This document shows positions 33,370 through 46,172 of a stretch of DNA of 64,000 bases, piece after piece. The translations under genes were made by a program, and so were the position numbers. Under the pieces are notes generated by a model. It saw nothing but the letters and a program-made list of their open reading frames with translations. It was not told where the DNA came from and ran no database searches. The DNA comes from Armillaria gallica. Its lineage: Eukaryota; Basidiomycota; Agaricomycetes; Agaricales; Physalacriaceae. The stretch spans positions 1,240,001 through 1,304,000 of the forward strand of contig JBANDB010000010.1 in the NCBI GenBank assembly GCA_037576215.1, in the 5' to 3' direction. Each line of letters begins with the position of its first letter. The stretch's first letter is position 1.

Positions 33370-36000
33370 TTTGTCTAGATAATGATGATGGAAATCTTTA
33401 ATGAAATTGTTTGCAGAGAACTCAGTGGCTAGTAACTAAGCAAATTCTTTGTCAGTGCCTTCATAGCTTAACCATTGGATCCTGTAGAGGAGGGAACACT
33501 GGAACTGGCAGTCAATCTTGGAATCTAGGATCTGAGCTATTTTGTACTGCTCTTCACCATTGACTTCCATTGGAGGTGGTGGAGATTGAGTGTGGTTGGA
33601 GATGGTGTTTTCTTCTACAGATTCAAGTTATGATACATGGAAGATAGGGTGGATAGCATGGAGGTCCGATGGAAGTTTAAGGGTGAAAGAATGGGAGTGT
33701 AGCTGAGCTATGATTTCAAATGGGCCAACAAATTTCTCTACAAATTTCACAGTAGAGTGAGTAGTCTTGATATACTTGGAGCTAAGATAGACTTTGTCAC
33801 CTACTTTGAAAGGAGAAGCTAGATTCTGGTGCTTGTCCACTTGGATCTTGTAGCAAGACTGCACCTAAGTGATTTCATGGTGTAGGAATTGGTGTAGTTT
33901 GTTGAGGTTGACTACAAAGTTGCAGGCCTGAGCAGAGGTGATATCATGTTCAGGGTGAACAGTGATATTAGAATAGTAACCCTTGTTGGCAAAGAATGGA
34001 GAGATTCTAGTGGAGGCATTTGGAGCATTATTGTATGCAAACTCTGCAGTGGGTAGTAGTAGATCCCAGTTGTCTTGTTGATAAAAATAATAGATGCAAA
34101 TATACTGTTCCAAGATTTGGTTTGCACATTCTGTTTGTTTATTGGCTTCTGGGTGGTATCCAGAAGTGAAATGAAGTTCTATGTCAAGGGCTTTAGTAAG
34201 GGTGCGCATGCATTGGGAGACAAACTCAGAGCTGCAGTCAGAGGTGATGTGGTTAGAGACACCATGTTTAAAGAAAACATGAATGACAAATAACTGGGCA
34301 AGTTCTTTAAAATTAATGGTGTCATGAGTAGGGATAAAGATGGCTTACTTGCTTGCATGGTTAATTACTATGAGGATAGTGGTAAATCTGTTGGAGTCCA
34401 GTAATTGTTTTATGAAATCTATTAAAATGGAATCCCATGGACATTCCAGAACCAGCAAGAGTTTAAGTAAACTATAAGAACAATGTCTAGGTATCTTGTT
34501 GTGACTGCAAACTGTACAAGATTTGATGTAGTGGTGAACATATTCACACATCTGTGGCCAGGTGTAGTTCCATTGGACTAATTCCAGAGTCCTATTTTGA
34601 CCAAAGTGGCCTGCAAAGATGTGATCATGATTATTCTATATAACATGGAGATGGAGATCATTGGAGTCTGATACATAGATGCAGCTATCAAGGTGGAGAA
34701 TGTCTGATTCATTTATAAACCACTGAGAGGAAGAAATGTGAGTAGAGGATTTAGCCTGCCAGAAACCTTCGGTGGCCACAGAGTTGGGTTGAATTGAGAG
34801 AGATATTCAGACCACCAGACTTGCTGTTGGGTAAGAATCTTAGTGGTAAAGAAATATTCCAGATTTTTATGGTCTGTAACAATATCAATGGGGTCTGTGG
34901 AGCCTTCAAGGTAGTGACACCAGTATTTAAAGGCTTTAAAGATAGCTAAAACCTCTTTATTATGGGTGTTGTAGTTGAGTTTGGCATTGTGGAGGCTTTA
35001 GAATAGGAATGCAATGGGGTGGATTTTGCCATCTTCAAGGTAAATAGAAAGGGTAGCAGCAATAGTGTAGTTGTAGGCATCGGTCTCCATGACTAATTGC
35101 TGGTTAGAGACCCAATGGGTAAGGATAGGGGCATGAGTGAAGGCTTGTTTTAGTTCATTAAAAGCAGTCATGCACTTGTCATCAAATTTCCATGGAGTTC
35201 CTTTGTGTGTGAGGCAAGTTAAAGGAATAACAATGTTGCTGTACTTGTGGATAAAACAGTGGTAGAAATTAGCAAAGCCAAGGAAGGATTGAATATTTTT
35301 AACTTTCTGCAAAACCAGCTAGTCTAAAATGGCCTTGACCTTGTTTTTGAACATGCAGAGACCCTTCAGTGATAGAATGTAGCCTAGAAGAGTCCCAGTG
35401 AAACTTGCATTTGGATTCTTTGCAGTAGAGCCCGTTTGCTCTTAGTTTGCATAGAACTTCATGTATGTGTTCCTAGTGTTCCATGAGATTATTGGAATAA
35501 ATAAGGATGTCATCAAGATATACAACTATGGAAATATCAAGCTGCAAGTGGAGTGCATGGAGTTGAGGAGATCAGAAATGAGTGGAAAGAGATAACAGTC
35601 TTTCTTGGATATCTTGTTTAAGCCATGGAAATTAATGCAAAGGTGGAGTTTACCAGTTTTTTTCTTGACAAAGAGTACTGGAGCTCTATAGGGAGAACAT
35701 GAGGTTATGATGAATCTGCTACAGAGATTATTGTTAATAAACTTGCATAGTGCTTTGAGCTTGGACTCTGAGAGAGAGTAAATTGGCCCAAGTGGGAGCA
35801 ATGTTCCTTCCTCAATATTGATCTTGAGATCATATTGTCTATGCTCAGGGAGTTTCTTGGAGAGCAAGTCACTGAATACATTAGCAAAAGTCATGATATT
35901 CTGCTGGTACATCTATCATATCTGGCAGGGCTGTGGAGCCAGCTATGCCACTGATGCTAGATGCAGAAGGTTGGAGGATGTATTGTTGAGCTCTGTTTTC
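33370..36000 (-). pseudogene. Ty3/gypsy chromovirus pol (element B), decayed
   Basis: Minus-strand pol read from high to low coordinates: reverse transcriptase (35526-35912; LPEHRQYDLKINIEEG, KKTGKLHLCINFHGLN, then YLDDILIYSNNL near 35510), RNase H (34998-35312; FANFYHCFIHKYS, TDAYNYTIAATLS), integrase zinc finger (34345-34551; HHYIKSCTVCSHNK), integrase core (33865-34209; FTSGYHPEANKQTECANQ), the KVGDKVYLSSKYIKTT segment (33628-33864), and a chromodomain-like end (33370-33620; EEQYEIAQILDS, YLDKPGPLA). Many stops and frameshifts; gag and identifiable LTRs are missing. Chromoviruses insert by reading histone marks through the chromodomain. Confidence 0.85.
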
Positions 36001-36355
36001 AGTACATGCTCAAACAAAAGTGGCCATGGAGATAATAGATATCTTGGGTGTAACCATTGCAAAAAAGAAAGGGATTGTAGAGTAGGAATAGATAGGTTTA
36101 AGGCATAGCATAGATGGATCTGAATCCATTCTGCAGATATCAGTGTATCTGATAGGTGATATCTGCATCTGCAGGTGTGGCTGTGCATGAATATCTGCAT
36201 CTATGGCATCCACACTGCATACATCTGTCTGTTTTAGCTAAAAAACTGATTTTTACATATCTTGATGGCCATTGACCCATTGATATGCTGTCTATGTGTT
36301 CACATCTAGATTTTGCAATTTTATAATAATACTATTGCAGATCTATCCTACATCA
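36001..36355. repeat. Short ATCTGCA-type repeats
   Basis: 36115-36235 is built of diverged ATATCTGCATCTGCAG-like units. No gene. Confidence 0.4.
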
Positions 36356-37533
36356 GTGATACTGAGAGGACTATAGCTGAGGCTTCAAGCTGATAGTTCG
36401 ACTAGTATATGACTAGTAGAGCCAGGACTTAGATGCGATACCATTAGGAGATTAAATCTATCAGCCGGCTATACTAGTGACTTGAATGCTAACAGGGCTA
36501 AGTAACTATGGCCACTAGTGGATAAGTAATGCGACTAGCGCACCAAACAAGAAGCAGAGGACACAAATCTTGTAAAGTTCAGTCACTAGCGAGCTGATCT
36601 GGGCATAAATGCCTAAGTCAGGTTAACTAGTCATGCGGGAATCTCAAAACAGATTAACCTTGCAGCAGATCTGACTAGTGCAATACAGATCCATTGTGAT
36701 CAGCACTAGTATAGCTGGGCTGTGCCTTCGATCATGATCAACAGCTGTTACAGGCATACTCACCTGGCTAGTCATTATCCTTGACACTAGTAGAGCGTTG
36801 CTGGGCCCAGGACATGGAATACAACCATTAGCGGAGCTCCTAGGCTCACTAGTCAGCAAGCGACCATTTTTAGACTGACTATTGCATGATTATTCACCAT
36901 TATTCGTGACTAGCCAAGAAATCCTTATCAATAATACCCTTCTAGTTAGTTATTTATATCTTGATTGTACCTTGTTTGTCAGTATATAAGTAGTAGAATA
37001 GGCACACACATGGTTCAGGCAAGCCATCCCCACAATTGTGATCTACTAGTCAGTATCTAGTGCCCCAATTAAAGGCTTTTGTGCTTAACCTCGACAAAGC
37101 AGCTGCTAGTCACTAAGTTACCTATAGCATTGAGTAAATAGAAGTGTCTTAGAGTAATATTTCGTGTCCTGCAAAGGCCAAGAGTGTTTCAAAGTTAGTT
37201 CAAGCAAGTTCTCGAAGTTTAAAGTATTATTCTTAGGCCAAGAGCACCACTAGTCTGCTTAGAAAGTGACTAGTCAAGTGTTTATTCACTTGTAAGACAT
37301 TATAGGGCCAAGAGAGCCACTAGTTCGAAGCAGTCCCAGTCAGAGCGAGCACAGTAGCTCAAGTCAAGTCACTATTCATCCAATTGTGTCTTACCAACTC
37401 CGCTAGTGCAAGTAGTACACTTGTATAGCTCACTAGTAATGCAATAAAATGTTTTTAAAACAACTTTCCTTGATTATTGAAGTCTGCAGAGTACTTCTAT
37501 TGTACTCAAAACACCCAAATTCAATACATTGGT
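36356..37533 (+). repeat. Probable LTR of element C, packed with ACTAGT
   Basis: About 1.18 kb upstream of the gag of element C on the same strand. TATA box TATATAA at 36983-36989, poly(A)-type AATAAA at 37443-37448, and a possible end ...AATACA before a TTGGTGATAAG primer-site-like sequence at about 37534. Holds 14 exact ACTAGT hexamers between 36401 and 37440. No second LTR is visible, since the downstream part was cut off by other insertions, so the limits are provisional. Confidence 0.45.
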
Positions 37534-38135
37534 GATAAGTGTAGAGTTAGTGATTGGTTTAGTGTTGTTGGTGTTCATTGCCAGCCTTTAGTCCATTTGC
37601 CACTCGCCATTACCGAGCACATCATCTGGAGCCCACCACGAGGGAGTTTCAGACTTGATAATCTCATTGAATTAAGACTTTTATTTGACTCTAGTCTTGT
37701 TAAATAAACTACTATTCAACCTAGCAGCTTGTATGCAATCTGTCTAACCGAGCCTCAGCAAAAGCAAAGGGCAAAGTTAGAGTAACAGAGCCCACACAAG
37801 CATCATCTTTGAGGCCAGCACCTAATAGTGCTGCCACAAGACCAAAAGGAAGATCAACAGCCAATTCAAAAGCTGCTGGTGTTGGTGTCCCATCTAACTA
37901 CAACTTATTAAAGAATAAATGAAGTGCAACTGCATCACCCAATAGCCCACAAGCTAGGACAGAGCAGTGAATCAACGCAAATCTTAACGTCCAACAGACA
38001 AGACCCCTTGCACTGCATCCACGGCCAAGACCTTTCTCCACTAGTGGATCAACAAACCCACTAGCCCCTGGACAATCAAACTCCCAGTCCATTCAAACCG
38101 CTAGTAGACTGATCATGTCCACTAGCACCTAAAAG

Positions 38136-39362
38136 ATGCCTAGACCGACGTCTAGGGATGTGCCCAAGTTTGATAGTGATGAGCCTGAGAACTTGCGTCA
38201 TTTCCTTGGTCAGATGGAGGATTTATTCTCCAACTATAGCATCACTGATGACGACGAGAAGAAGAAGAAACTAGTGAGGTACATGGATGTGTGTACTGAA
38301 GAAGAATGGCAAGTATTGGAGGAGTATGATGGTGGTATCTTCGCCGAGTTCAAGGATGCAATCTTAAAGAACTATCCAGAGGCAGCAGATGCAGAGACAG
38401 GCACTTGGGAGAGGCTCATGCATATTTCATGTAAGTTCTTGAACCTTGGGGCTGACGAGCATGAGTTGTACCTGAAATTCAAGCACAGGTTCTTGACTGA
38501 AGCCAAGAAACTACAGAAGCCTCCAGCGCTAGTCACAAATCATGAACTAGTGGAGAAATTCACTGAGTCATTGTCACCCACATTTAGAGAAAACATCACA
38601 TCGCAATTGAGTATCAAGTGTGGAATCAAAAATGCGACAAGTGTGCCCACCCCTGCTCCTGCTCCTGCTGCTGGTGCTGCTGGTGCACCTGTAGTCATGA
38701 GACCCATCAAGAGGTGTGAAGATATGCACACTCTTAATGAGGTTGTTGCTGAAGCAGATGATATCACTCTCAACAGCTCTACTAGTTACCTTCTGTCAGT
38801 GACTAGTAAAAGTGTATCATCGACCAGAGCCACTAGTGGTTCTGGAATCAAGGCAGAATTTGAAGATGTGAAGCAGCAAGTGGCTGCTTTACTTGATCGC
38901 ATTAATGTGAGTGAGAAACAGGCGAAGGAGCACCAAGAATAAATATTGAAAGCCTTTCAACAAGGTGGAAATAGTAGCTCCTCATCTAGGCAATTGTGAC
39001 CTCAGAATGAATACTCGGGAGTGAGACCAAACGACAAATGCTGGTACAACTGGAAACCTGGGCACTATATAAAAGATTGCCAGAATATCCAGAAGCATGT
39101 AGCAGAAGGGTTGTTGAAACTTGTCAACAAGAAGTTCATGATGATTGATGGGACACCTATCCCACACAAACCAGCTCATCTCTGCCCAATGGATCATATG
39201 CTTGCATCGCTGAATAAAAGACAAGAGCAGATGTTCTGGGAAGATGCTAGTGGACCCACTGGTATATTCAATATCAACGTACCTGATAACACTTCTCTGT
39301 ATGCAAACAAACCTCGAGATGCCAGAGACGAAGTAATTGACAAACTTTGCCAAAATCTGTAA
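38136..39362 (+). pseudogene. Ty3/gypsy gag (element C), truncated
   Basis: ATG 38136. A capsid-like segment (RDVPKFDSDEPENLRHFLGQ, EEWQVLEEYDGGIFAEFK, LMHISCKFLNLGADEHELYL, FTESLSPTFRENI), an Ala/Pro linker, then in the same frame after stops at 38940 and near 38997 a degenerate zinc knuckle CWYNWKPGHYIKDC, in which the second Cys of CX2C is Asn. No protease or pol follows. The element ends near 39405, where family-D LTR sequence starts. Seven of the ACTAGT hexamers that mark this element lie between 38040 and 39377, most of them inside this gag. Confidence 0.75.
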
Positions 39363-39409
39363 TATTGGCAGACTAGTACTCATGTTCCGACACCTGTTCA
39401 GCCTCAATT

Positions 39410-39472
39410 GTTACAATCTATCGCTCTCAAGTCCATGGCCTTCGCTCTATTAGACTATCTTTACTCTCTATC
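39410..39472 (-). repeat. Family-D LTR fragment (part 1)
   Basis: Continuous with 49168-49318 once the chromovirus is removed; together they match, inverted, about the first 225 bases of the repeat at 30309-30822. The chromovirus therefore jumped into this LTR. Confidence 0.75.
39468..39472. repeat. Target-site duplication CTATC (left)
   Basis: Matches 49163-49167 on the other side of the chromovirus. Confidence 0.85.
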
Positions 39473-39895
39473 TATTAGACCCGAACTCCTATCAAGGGTA
39501 AACAACGGCTGTCTCACGTTTGGGCAGTCACCGATGAGTCCCTTAAACAATAGGTGTTAAGGCTAAGTCTTTAGCTGTCCACGACAATTTAAGCGATAGT
39601 TTCGGTATAGATTAAAGTTAGCTCGAAGCTGGGGTACATACAGTGAGAGCTACTACTTAAGTATTCGAAGTGAGGGTTCTAATAATAGACCATGTGAAAG
39701 AGATAGAGTTTGTGGGCATGCGCGGTTGGAGTAAGAACGTGTGAGCATGCAATAGCGAAGCGAGATTGCACGAGAACGCAGAGATAACATGGGAATGTCA
39801 TCCTGCTGCCTGGATACCCTTATGATCAGTGGTCCGCCCGGTCCGGTTGTGAAAGATAAGATAAGATAAAGGCGAAAAATGAATAAATTGTAACA
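39473..39895 (-). repeat. 3' LTR of chromovirus
   Basis: 423 bp. On the transcribed strand starts TGTTACAATTTATTC and ends GGGTCTAATA (TG..TA ends). Same length as the 5' LTR. Confidence 0.93.
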
Positions 39896-39905
39896 TTACC
39901 CCCTC
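39896..39905 (-). promoter_or_regulatory. Polypurine tract
   Basis: GAGGGGGTAA on the transcribed strand, directly upstream of the 3' LTR; the expected plus-strand DNA primer. Confidence 0.8.
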
Positions 39906-39930
39906 ATTAAGGCAGGCGTCCCGACTGCCG

Positions 39931-42900
39931 TTAAGGTATCTCCTTTGGTTCGAAGGGCGACTTCGTGTCTGTTGATGGGTCATTGTTTCCTCCGAATAGG
40001 TCCCATAGTGCCTCTTGATCGTACCAGACTTTTCTCCCCGTGAATGGATCTGTATAAGACTGCCAGTCTTCCCTTCTGTTGATAACCCTGTCTACACGCT
40101 CCATGAGAAACTCTTCGATAAGCTTGTCAGCATCCATATTGGTCTCTCGTACCCAGTTGTTTGATTCAGGTCCATACCCCTTCCATTTGATGAAGTAGTC
40201 AGTTACTGTGTTTGGTGGTTCCCCTCGCCTTCCTTGAACTCAACGTTGTCTACTGTTTAAGACTTTTTCGATTTCATAATGCTCTTCACCATCTATAAGG
40301 TCTGGCGGTGGGGGAGGCAGTTGTTCCTGATTAGGGAATGCTGGAGAGGTGTATGGTGTGAGTAACGACTCGTTGAAGGTCGGGTGAATCTTCCAGTTGG
40401 CTGGCAAAGCAAGGGTATAAGCGGAAGTGCCCTTTTTGCCCTTGATTTTGAAGGGTCCTGTTCATTTGTCGTCGAGTTTTTTCTTAGGATGGGGAAGATG
40501 GAGATTGGTTGTATCGAGCCAGACCTTGTCGCCTATTTCGTACTCAACGGCTGGGTGCTTCGATTTGTCGTATTGTGCCTTCATTTGAGCTGCAGCTTGT
40601 TCGAGTGATTTTTTGGCGAATGTGTGGATTTCTTGCATCTTGGAGACAAAGGTGTTCGAGGCTGGGGTATGGAATAGTGCGGTGGGCTTCGTTCCTGGGA
40701 GTACCACCGGGTTATAACCGTAGTTAACTTTGAAGGGGCTTTTGCCGGTAGAGGAGTGCACTCGATTGTTATGTGCGAACGCGGCGAGCGAAAGCCATTC
40801 TGCCCAATTGGTCTGGAGATGGTTGACAAACATGCGGAGGTATTTTTCAATTTCTTGATTAACCCTCTCAGTCTGTCCATCTGTTTGGGGGTGGTAGGCT
40901 GTCGAAGCGTTGCCCTTAATTTGCAGGAGGTCGTAGAGATCCTTCATGAACTTGGATACGAACACTGTCCCTCTGTCTGAAATGATGACTTGGGGCATTC
41001 CATGCTTGGCATATACTTCGTCTCGTAAGATTTTTGCCCATCCTTCCGATGATAATTCAGTGGAGCACGTGACCAGGATGATCTCCTTCGAGAAATGATC
41101 CACAATCATCAGAATGGTGTCGTGGCCATTGCTCTTGGGTAGCCCCGTTACCATATCTACTGAAATGTGGGTCCACGGGTGAGAAGGTATTTCATTGGGG
41201 TGAAGAGGTGCCACCTTTGCTTGAGTGCTGCTTTTCGTGCGCTGACAAATTTCGCAGGCTCGTACATAGGCTTCGACGTCTTTCTTCAATTTTGGCCACC
41301 AAAACTCTCGTAACACGAGCTCTTTGGTCTTTTCAATACCTGGATGCCTGGTGGTAACATGATCATGAGATCGGGCAATAATTTCTCCTCATAGTGTGTG
41401 GTCCTGGGGAACGTAGATCCTGCCATCGTACCAAATGAGTCCATCCTTCATCTTCATGCCATGGTCATGGTTGACAGAGCCAGCAACAGCGTTATCCCAG
41501 AGGTGGACCTTCCTAGTGGCAGCTTGCACATGCTGGTGTGTCTCTTCGAGCATGGGCATGATCATGGCCTGGAAGTGCTCTGGAGATAGGACTACGACTT
41601 GGTCATTGTCGCTCTGCCCTTGGTTGTGGTCTGCCCATTGGGAGAGTAGGCCAGCCTTTTTGTTGGCAGTCCCGGCTTTGTGATGGAGGGTGAAATGGTA
41701 CTTGGCTAACTCAGTGATCCATCATGCCTGGTGTCAGTTCACCTTCTGAGGCTTTCGGAAATACTGGAGGTTTTGGTGATCCGTCCAGATTTTGAAGTCT
41801 TGATACGCGCCCATCAGGTAGTGCCTCCACTCTTCGAGAGCAAGCATGATCGCAAGGAGTTCTTTGTTGTAGATCTCGTAGTTCCGCTTGGTTACTGAAA
41901 GGGATTTGGATAGGAACAAGACAGGTCTCCACTTGCCATCTTGTTCTTGGGAAAGAACCGCACCAATGGCTCCTTTGCTGGTGTCCGCCTCCACTCTAAA
42001 TTTTCCCTCGTTTGTCAGTATGGCGAGCACAACGTCCTCAGCCAACTGCTTCTTCAACTGTTCGAAAGCCTCCTGTTGAGCCTTGCCCCATTTCCATGTG
42101 TCGTTACCTGTTAACTGAGTCATGGGCTTCACGATCTTGCTATAATTCTTTATGAAACATTGGTAGAAGTTCGTGAACCCCAAGAACGACTGCAGTTCCT
42201 TCTTCTTGGTCGGTACTGGCCAATCAAGGATGCCTTTGATCTTGACAGGGTCCATCCGGATGCTACCTTCGCTGATGATGACGCCTAGGTACTCTGTTTC
42301 TAGGACCTTAAACTCGCATTTTTCGGCTTTAAGGAACAATTTGTGCCTTTGTAGGGTTGCCAACACTTCTCATGTGATTCGACGGTGCTCTTCCTTGGTC
42401 TTGGACATAATGAGGATATCGTCGAGGTAGATGGTGACTTTTCCAGACGCGATGAGGTCTTTAAAAATGTCATTCATCATCCACTGGAAAGTGGCGGGCG
42501 AATTGGTGAGTCCGAAGAACATTACCGTTGGCTCATACAAGCCACGGTTCGTTCTGAAGGCCACCTTCCACTCATCCCCCATTTTGATGTGAATGTTATT
42601 GTACCCCCATTGTACGTCTAGTTTAGAGAAGTACTTGGCACCCCGTAGTTTGTCCATGAGTTCTGAGATTAACGGGAGCGGGTATTGATTCTTGATTGTC
42701 ATCTCATTGAGCTTTCGATAATCCTGGACAGGCCTTAGCTTCCCATCCTTCTTTTTGACGAAGAAGAATGGTGATGCCATGGGTGACTTGGAAGGTCGTA
42801 TCCTTCCGCTGGCTAAGTTCTCGTCCAGGAACTTGTCCAGTTCCTCCTGTTCCTCTCGGTTCAGTGGGTAGACCTTGCAGTCCAGATTGGCGTTAGCGTT

Positions 42901-44757
42901 TGGAATGAGTTCAATAGCATGGTCCCATGGTTTTGGTTCTGGGAGTTCATCAAAGCTTTCTTTATCGAATAAGTCTTTGAAGTCTCGGCACCACTCAGGG
43001 ACCATTTCTTCAAACGTTTTGACTTCCTTGTCTGCATTTGCCTTGGCTGCCAGGTCGTTAGCTATGTGCCGCATTGCCCTGATACGAATGGCTTCTTCAA
43101 AGCTTATTGCAAGAATGGTATCGCCCTCTTCAAGCTCCTCATCCTATTTGTTGTATGGGTCTGCATCTGGTAACAGAATCGGGGTGTGATGACATTGGCA
43201 TCAGGCAAAGATCATTTTCCTGGTCTGCCAATTGATTAGTGGATTGTGCCTTACTAACCAATCGTGCCCGAGGAAGATGTCACAATCTTTTAGATTGGTG
43301 ATGGCCAGATCTATGCTTTCGGCATGATCCCCGATGATGATATGTAGCTGAGCGAAGGCGGTGATCTGTCCTGCGCTATTCCTTGATCTGTCCGCATTGT
43401 ATACAGTGATGGGTGCCGCTGTTGCTCAGGTAGGGATATTATGTCTTTCAACAAAGGCTCGGTTGATGGCGCTACTAGTGCAGCTGCTGTCAATTAGAGC
43501 CGACGAAGTAATGCAGGTGTGGCTCCCTGGGATCTCGATCTGAACGTCAGTTGTTAGCACCTTTTCTCCCTCACTCAATCGGCAAACGTAGCATCTGGGC
43601 TGTCGGAGTTCGTCCATCCACTCTAGTGCCTTGGTTCGCCCAGCTTTTTTCAAGCCGTCGACCATCTCATCGACCACTTCCTCGATTTGTGTTTTATGGA
43701 TCCAGTTCTTCAGGATCGCCCTTGCTTCTGACCCAGTTCTTGCCTCCTTGATGCCTCGTAATGTCCATTCTGCTTCAAATGGCTTGAGCCATGTAGATGG
43801 GACCTTCTCAGTCTTCACACCAGAACCTGATGGCTTGGCTACCGTTGACTGGGTCACCTCAGATACTGCAGGGGATTTTTGGCTAATTTTCTGGCTTAGC
43901 CGGAAGCTAGTGTCATCTTTGTCGTCAGGTACCTCCTCAATCTGTACTGGATGCCCCCTATTCACTGCCTGGGTGCCAGCAGCTTCCCCCCGTTCATCAG
44001 CCGCACGGTATTCCCTCAAGTCATATCTCGGGGAGTCGCGTCTTGAGGCTTCTTGCAGCTCCTGGGCGGGATGCGGGGTACATATCCGCTCTTGATCTCC
44101 CTGGGTGAGGCGTGGGGTGCATTTCTTGGAGGGGTCACCTCGGGCAACAGGCTCAGCTTGTACTGAACGAACGGTTTTACCAGTTTCGCCAGCTCCCTCC
44201 GAGCTCACAGGGTCCCCTGTTACTTTCGGCGCCTCGGTGTCTGTAACTACTCCCTTGGTTGTGGTCGAGTCTTCCTTCTTCAACAACCATGCACAGCCCT
44301 CCGACGACAGGGGAGACGGTGTTACGGTGTTGGTCTCTAACTCCCCAATTGACGAGGGAGCCCTGTTAGCGGGCGGGGTTGCTTCGTCAGGGTTCGAGTA
44401 AGACTCTTGCCCTGTCCCACCCGGTCGTGCATTCGTCACTGCGGCGGTCTCACTAGGAGAGGGCCTCGACTGGTGCAGCGCCATTATGGTAGGTGACACT
44501 ATGGTGGGTGTCTTTTCGTCTGCCGCTTTCACTCGCGTTGAGCTACTTGCCAAACGTTTAGCTGGTTGCGCAGTCCTGGGGTCAGCTGCCCCGACCATCT
44601 GTTTCGATTCTTTCTTGGTTTCATCCTCAGTAGTGAAGTCGCAAATGGGTATATTCGAATGCGTATCGGTTACTACAGAAGTGCTATAAGTATTACAACC
44701 AGGCGACGAGGGTGCACCCGATGAAACCAAGTTTTTGGCCGAGTCAGTTGAATCGTT
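39931..44757 (-). pseudogene. Chromovirus pol: PR-RT-RNaseH-IN-chromodomain
   Basis: A single frame from about 44757 to the stop at 39931. A long low-complexity Ser/Thr/Glu-rich N-terminal region precedes the retropepsin (ALIDSSCTSSAINRAFVE, near 43480; active-site Asp present). RT at 42370-43074 (RPVQDYRKLNEM, YLDDILIMS). RNase H at 41734-42366 (VEADTSKGAIGAVLSQE, TDHQNLQYF). Integrase at 40462-41316 (CEICQRTKSS finger; VDMVTGLPKS, ISDRGTVFVS and TERVNQEIE carry the D,D,E triad). Chromodomain near 40150-40290 (EEHYEIEKVLNS, YFIKWKGYGPESNNW). In-frame TGA stops at 40240, 40462, 41389, 41722, 41734, 42370, 43201 and 43426, each fitting a former CGA; also TAG at 43144. Before the 44848-46168 insertion the gag stop (44757-44759) lay in the -1 frame relative to pol. 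Confidence 0.9.
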
Positions 44758-44843
44758 TACTGCTCAGCCCCATCTTTTACCTCCTCAACTTTCGAGTCTA
44801 TTTTCTCGTTTGTTGCTACATGGTCCCAGTAATAGTTGAGGCA

Positions 44844-44847
44844 CCGT
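44844..44847. repeat. 4-bp target duplication CCGT
   Basis: Repeated at 46169-46172 on the other side of the inserted 1321-bp element. Confidence 0.85.
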
Positions 44848-46168
44848 TGATGAACCTAGGGACTCCTGCAGGCAGAAAACACAAGACCTGTAACGGCTAG
44901 TGTAACCAAACACAGAATCTGAAGGCAGGTTCTAGCGAGTCTAGTCTTGCACCTCCATGCGATGACTGTAGCTTCCTGGTGGTGTAGCGATGTGTTGCTA
45001 CGCTTTGTTATGATTCTCTGAAGGCTGTTCAGAGGCTCAAGGTATGTACGCAAACTTTCCTGGAAGGGAAAAGGTGCATAAACGTGGGTGTATGCTGAGC
45101 GGGGGCGACCTAGATGTGGCGCGAACTATTTGGTGTCGGAATCCTGGCTATGGTTCTGGTAGAAGATATTTTCCTATGCTCACGTGCTTTCTTTAGAGAA
45201 ACGCAGAGATGGAGCTGGCTTATCTAGAGAAACTCGAATTAGTATCGTTCCTAACTTATAGGAACAGTATGCTGTTGGTGTTAGAGACTAAAGTTCGGAA
45301 TCCTAGCTACGGATTACCCTTTGAAGTCTTCAGGTATGCAAATTTATGACAGGAGGATGACAAACAAGGTAGTCTTTATATAATACCCTTGCTTGTGTTT
45401 TGGACGAGAGGACGTGAATCAAGTTATTTAACACTTGGTAGCTAGCGAGTTTGGAGAAACTTTGCAAAGTGTTATATCTCTTAAGAATGTAGAGATATTA
45501 ACTTTAATTCGTGTGTATTGGGTGGTATGTGTGGTGTGTGTATCCTCTATGGAGAACTGTCCTTTTCTATCTACAGGCCGTTATCTTTTATACTACAGAA
45601 CTGTACTTGCTAAGTAAGCGAACTTTTACCTTGGCTTGATAACCGCAGTACATGATTTGTGAGTGTAGCAAACTATTTGTAACCGTAGTTCACTATACCG
45701 TGTGCTACTCTACTGTGCATACTTATTAAAAGTTCGTGTAGCCTAATAAAGCTACGGAAGGTTTACTAATTTGCTTACTACTTATTCAGCCGCAGTTAAT
45801 GGCTCACTAATCTCTACTATATTTCTAAGCTGTAAAGGTGTATCCATATGGCCTCTTGAGAATCTGTAGCTATGCATAGCCTACGCATAGTTAAACCGCG
45901 TGACCGTATGGTTCTGTCCATGTGCAAAGGCCTAGAATAATGATGCATGTCTAATTTACTGCGGAAGGATTGGCAATCAATGTGCCTGGAGGCACAATGA
46001 CTCATAGATATCGGAGTGAAAGTTTGCGTGGAGTGGGAGATTTAATACGATTCTACCTGTGCCGGGCTTGCAACATTTGGTTTAGTGAAAGGCTGCATAA
46101 GGGAGATAGGTGATAAATTGTAAGTGGTGTCCGTGATTTCAGAGCGCACAGAGCCTGGAGGCTCATCA
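44848..46168 (-). mobile_element. Solo-LTR-like element, copy 1 (nested in chromovirus)
   Basis: 1321 bp. On the minus strand begins TGATGAGCC and ends GGTTCATCA (TG..CA, with the outer nine bases forming an imperfect inverted repeat). 4-bp CCGT duplications flank it. Nearly identical inverted copy at 61305-62626. No coding sequence; the short ORFs conserved between copies only mirror the high nucleotide identity. Best read as a solo LTR of an element whose body is not in the window. Confidence 0.8.
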
Positions 46169-46172
46169 CCGT

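Noticed and set aside
34075..34293. Plus-strand ORF in element B
   Set aside because: Antisense to the integrase core.
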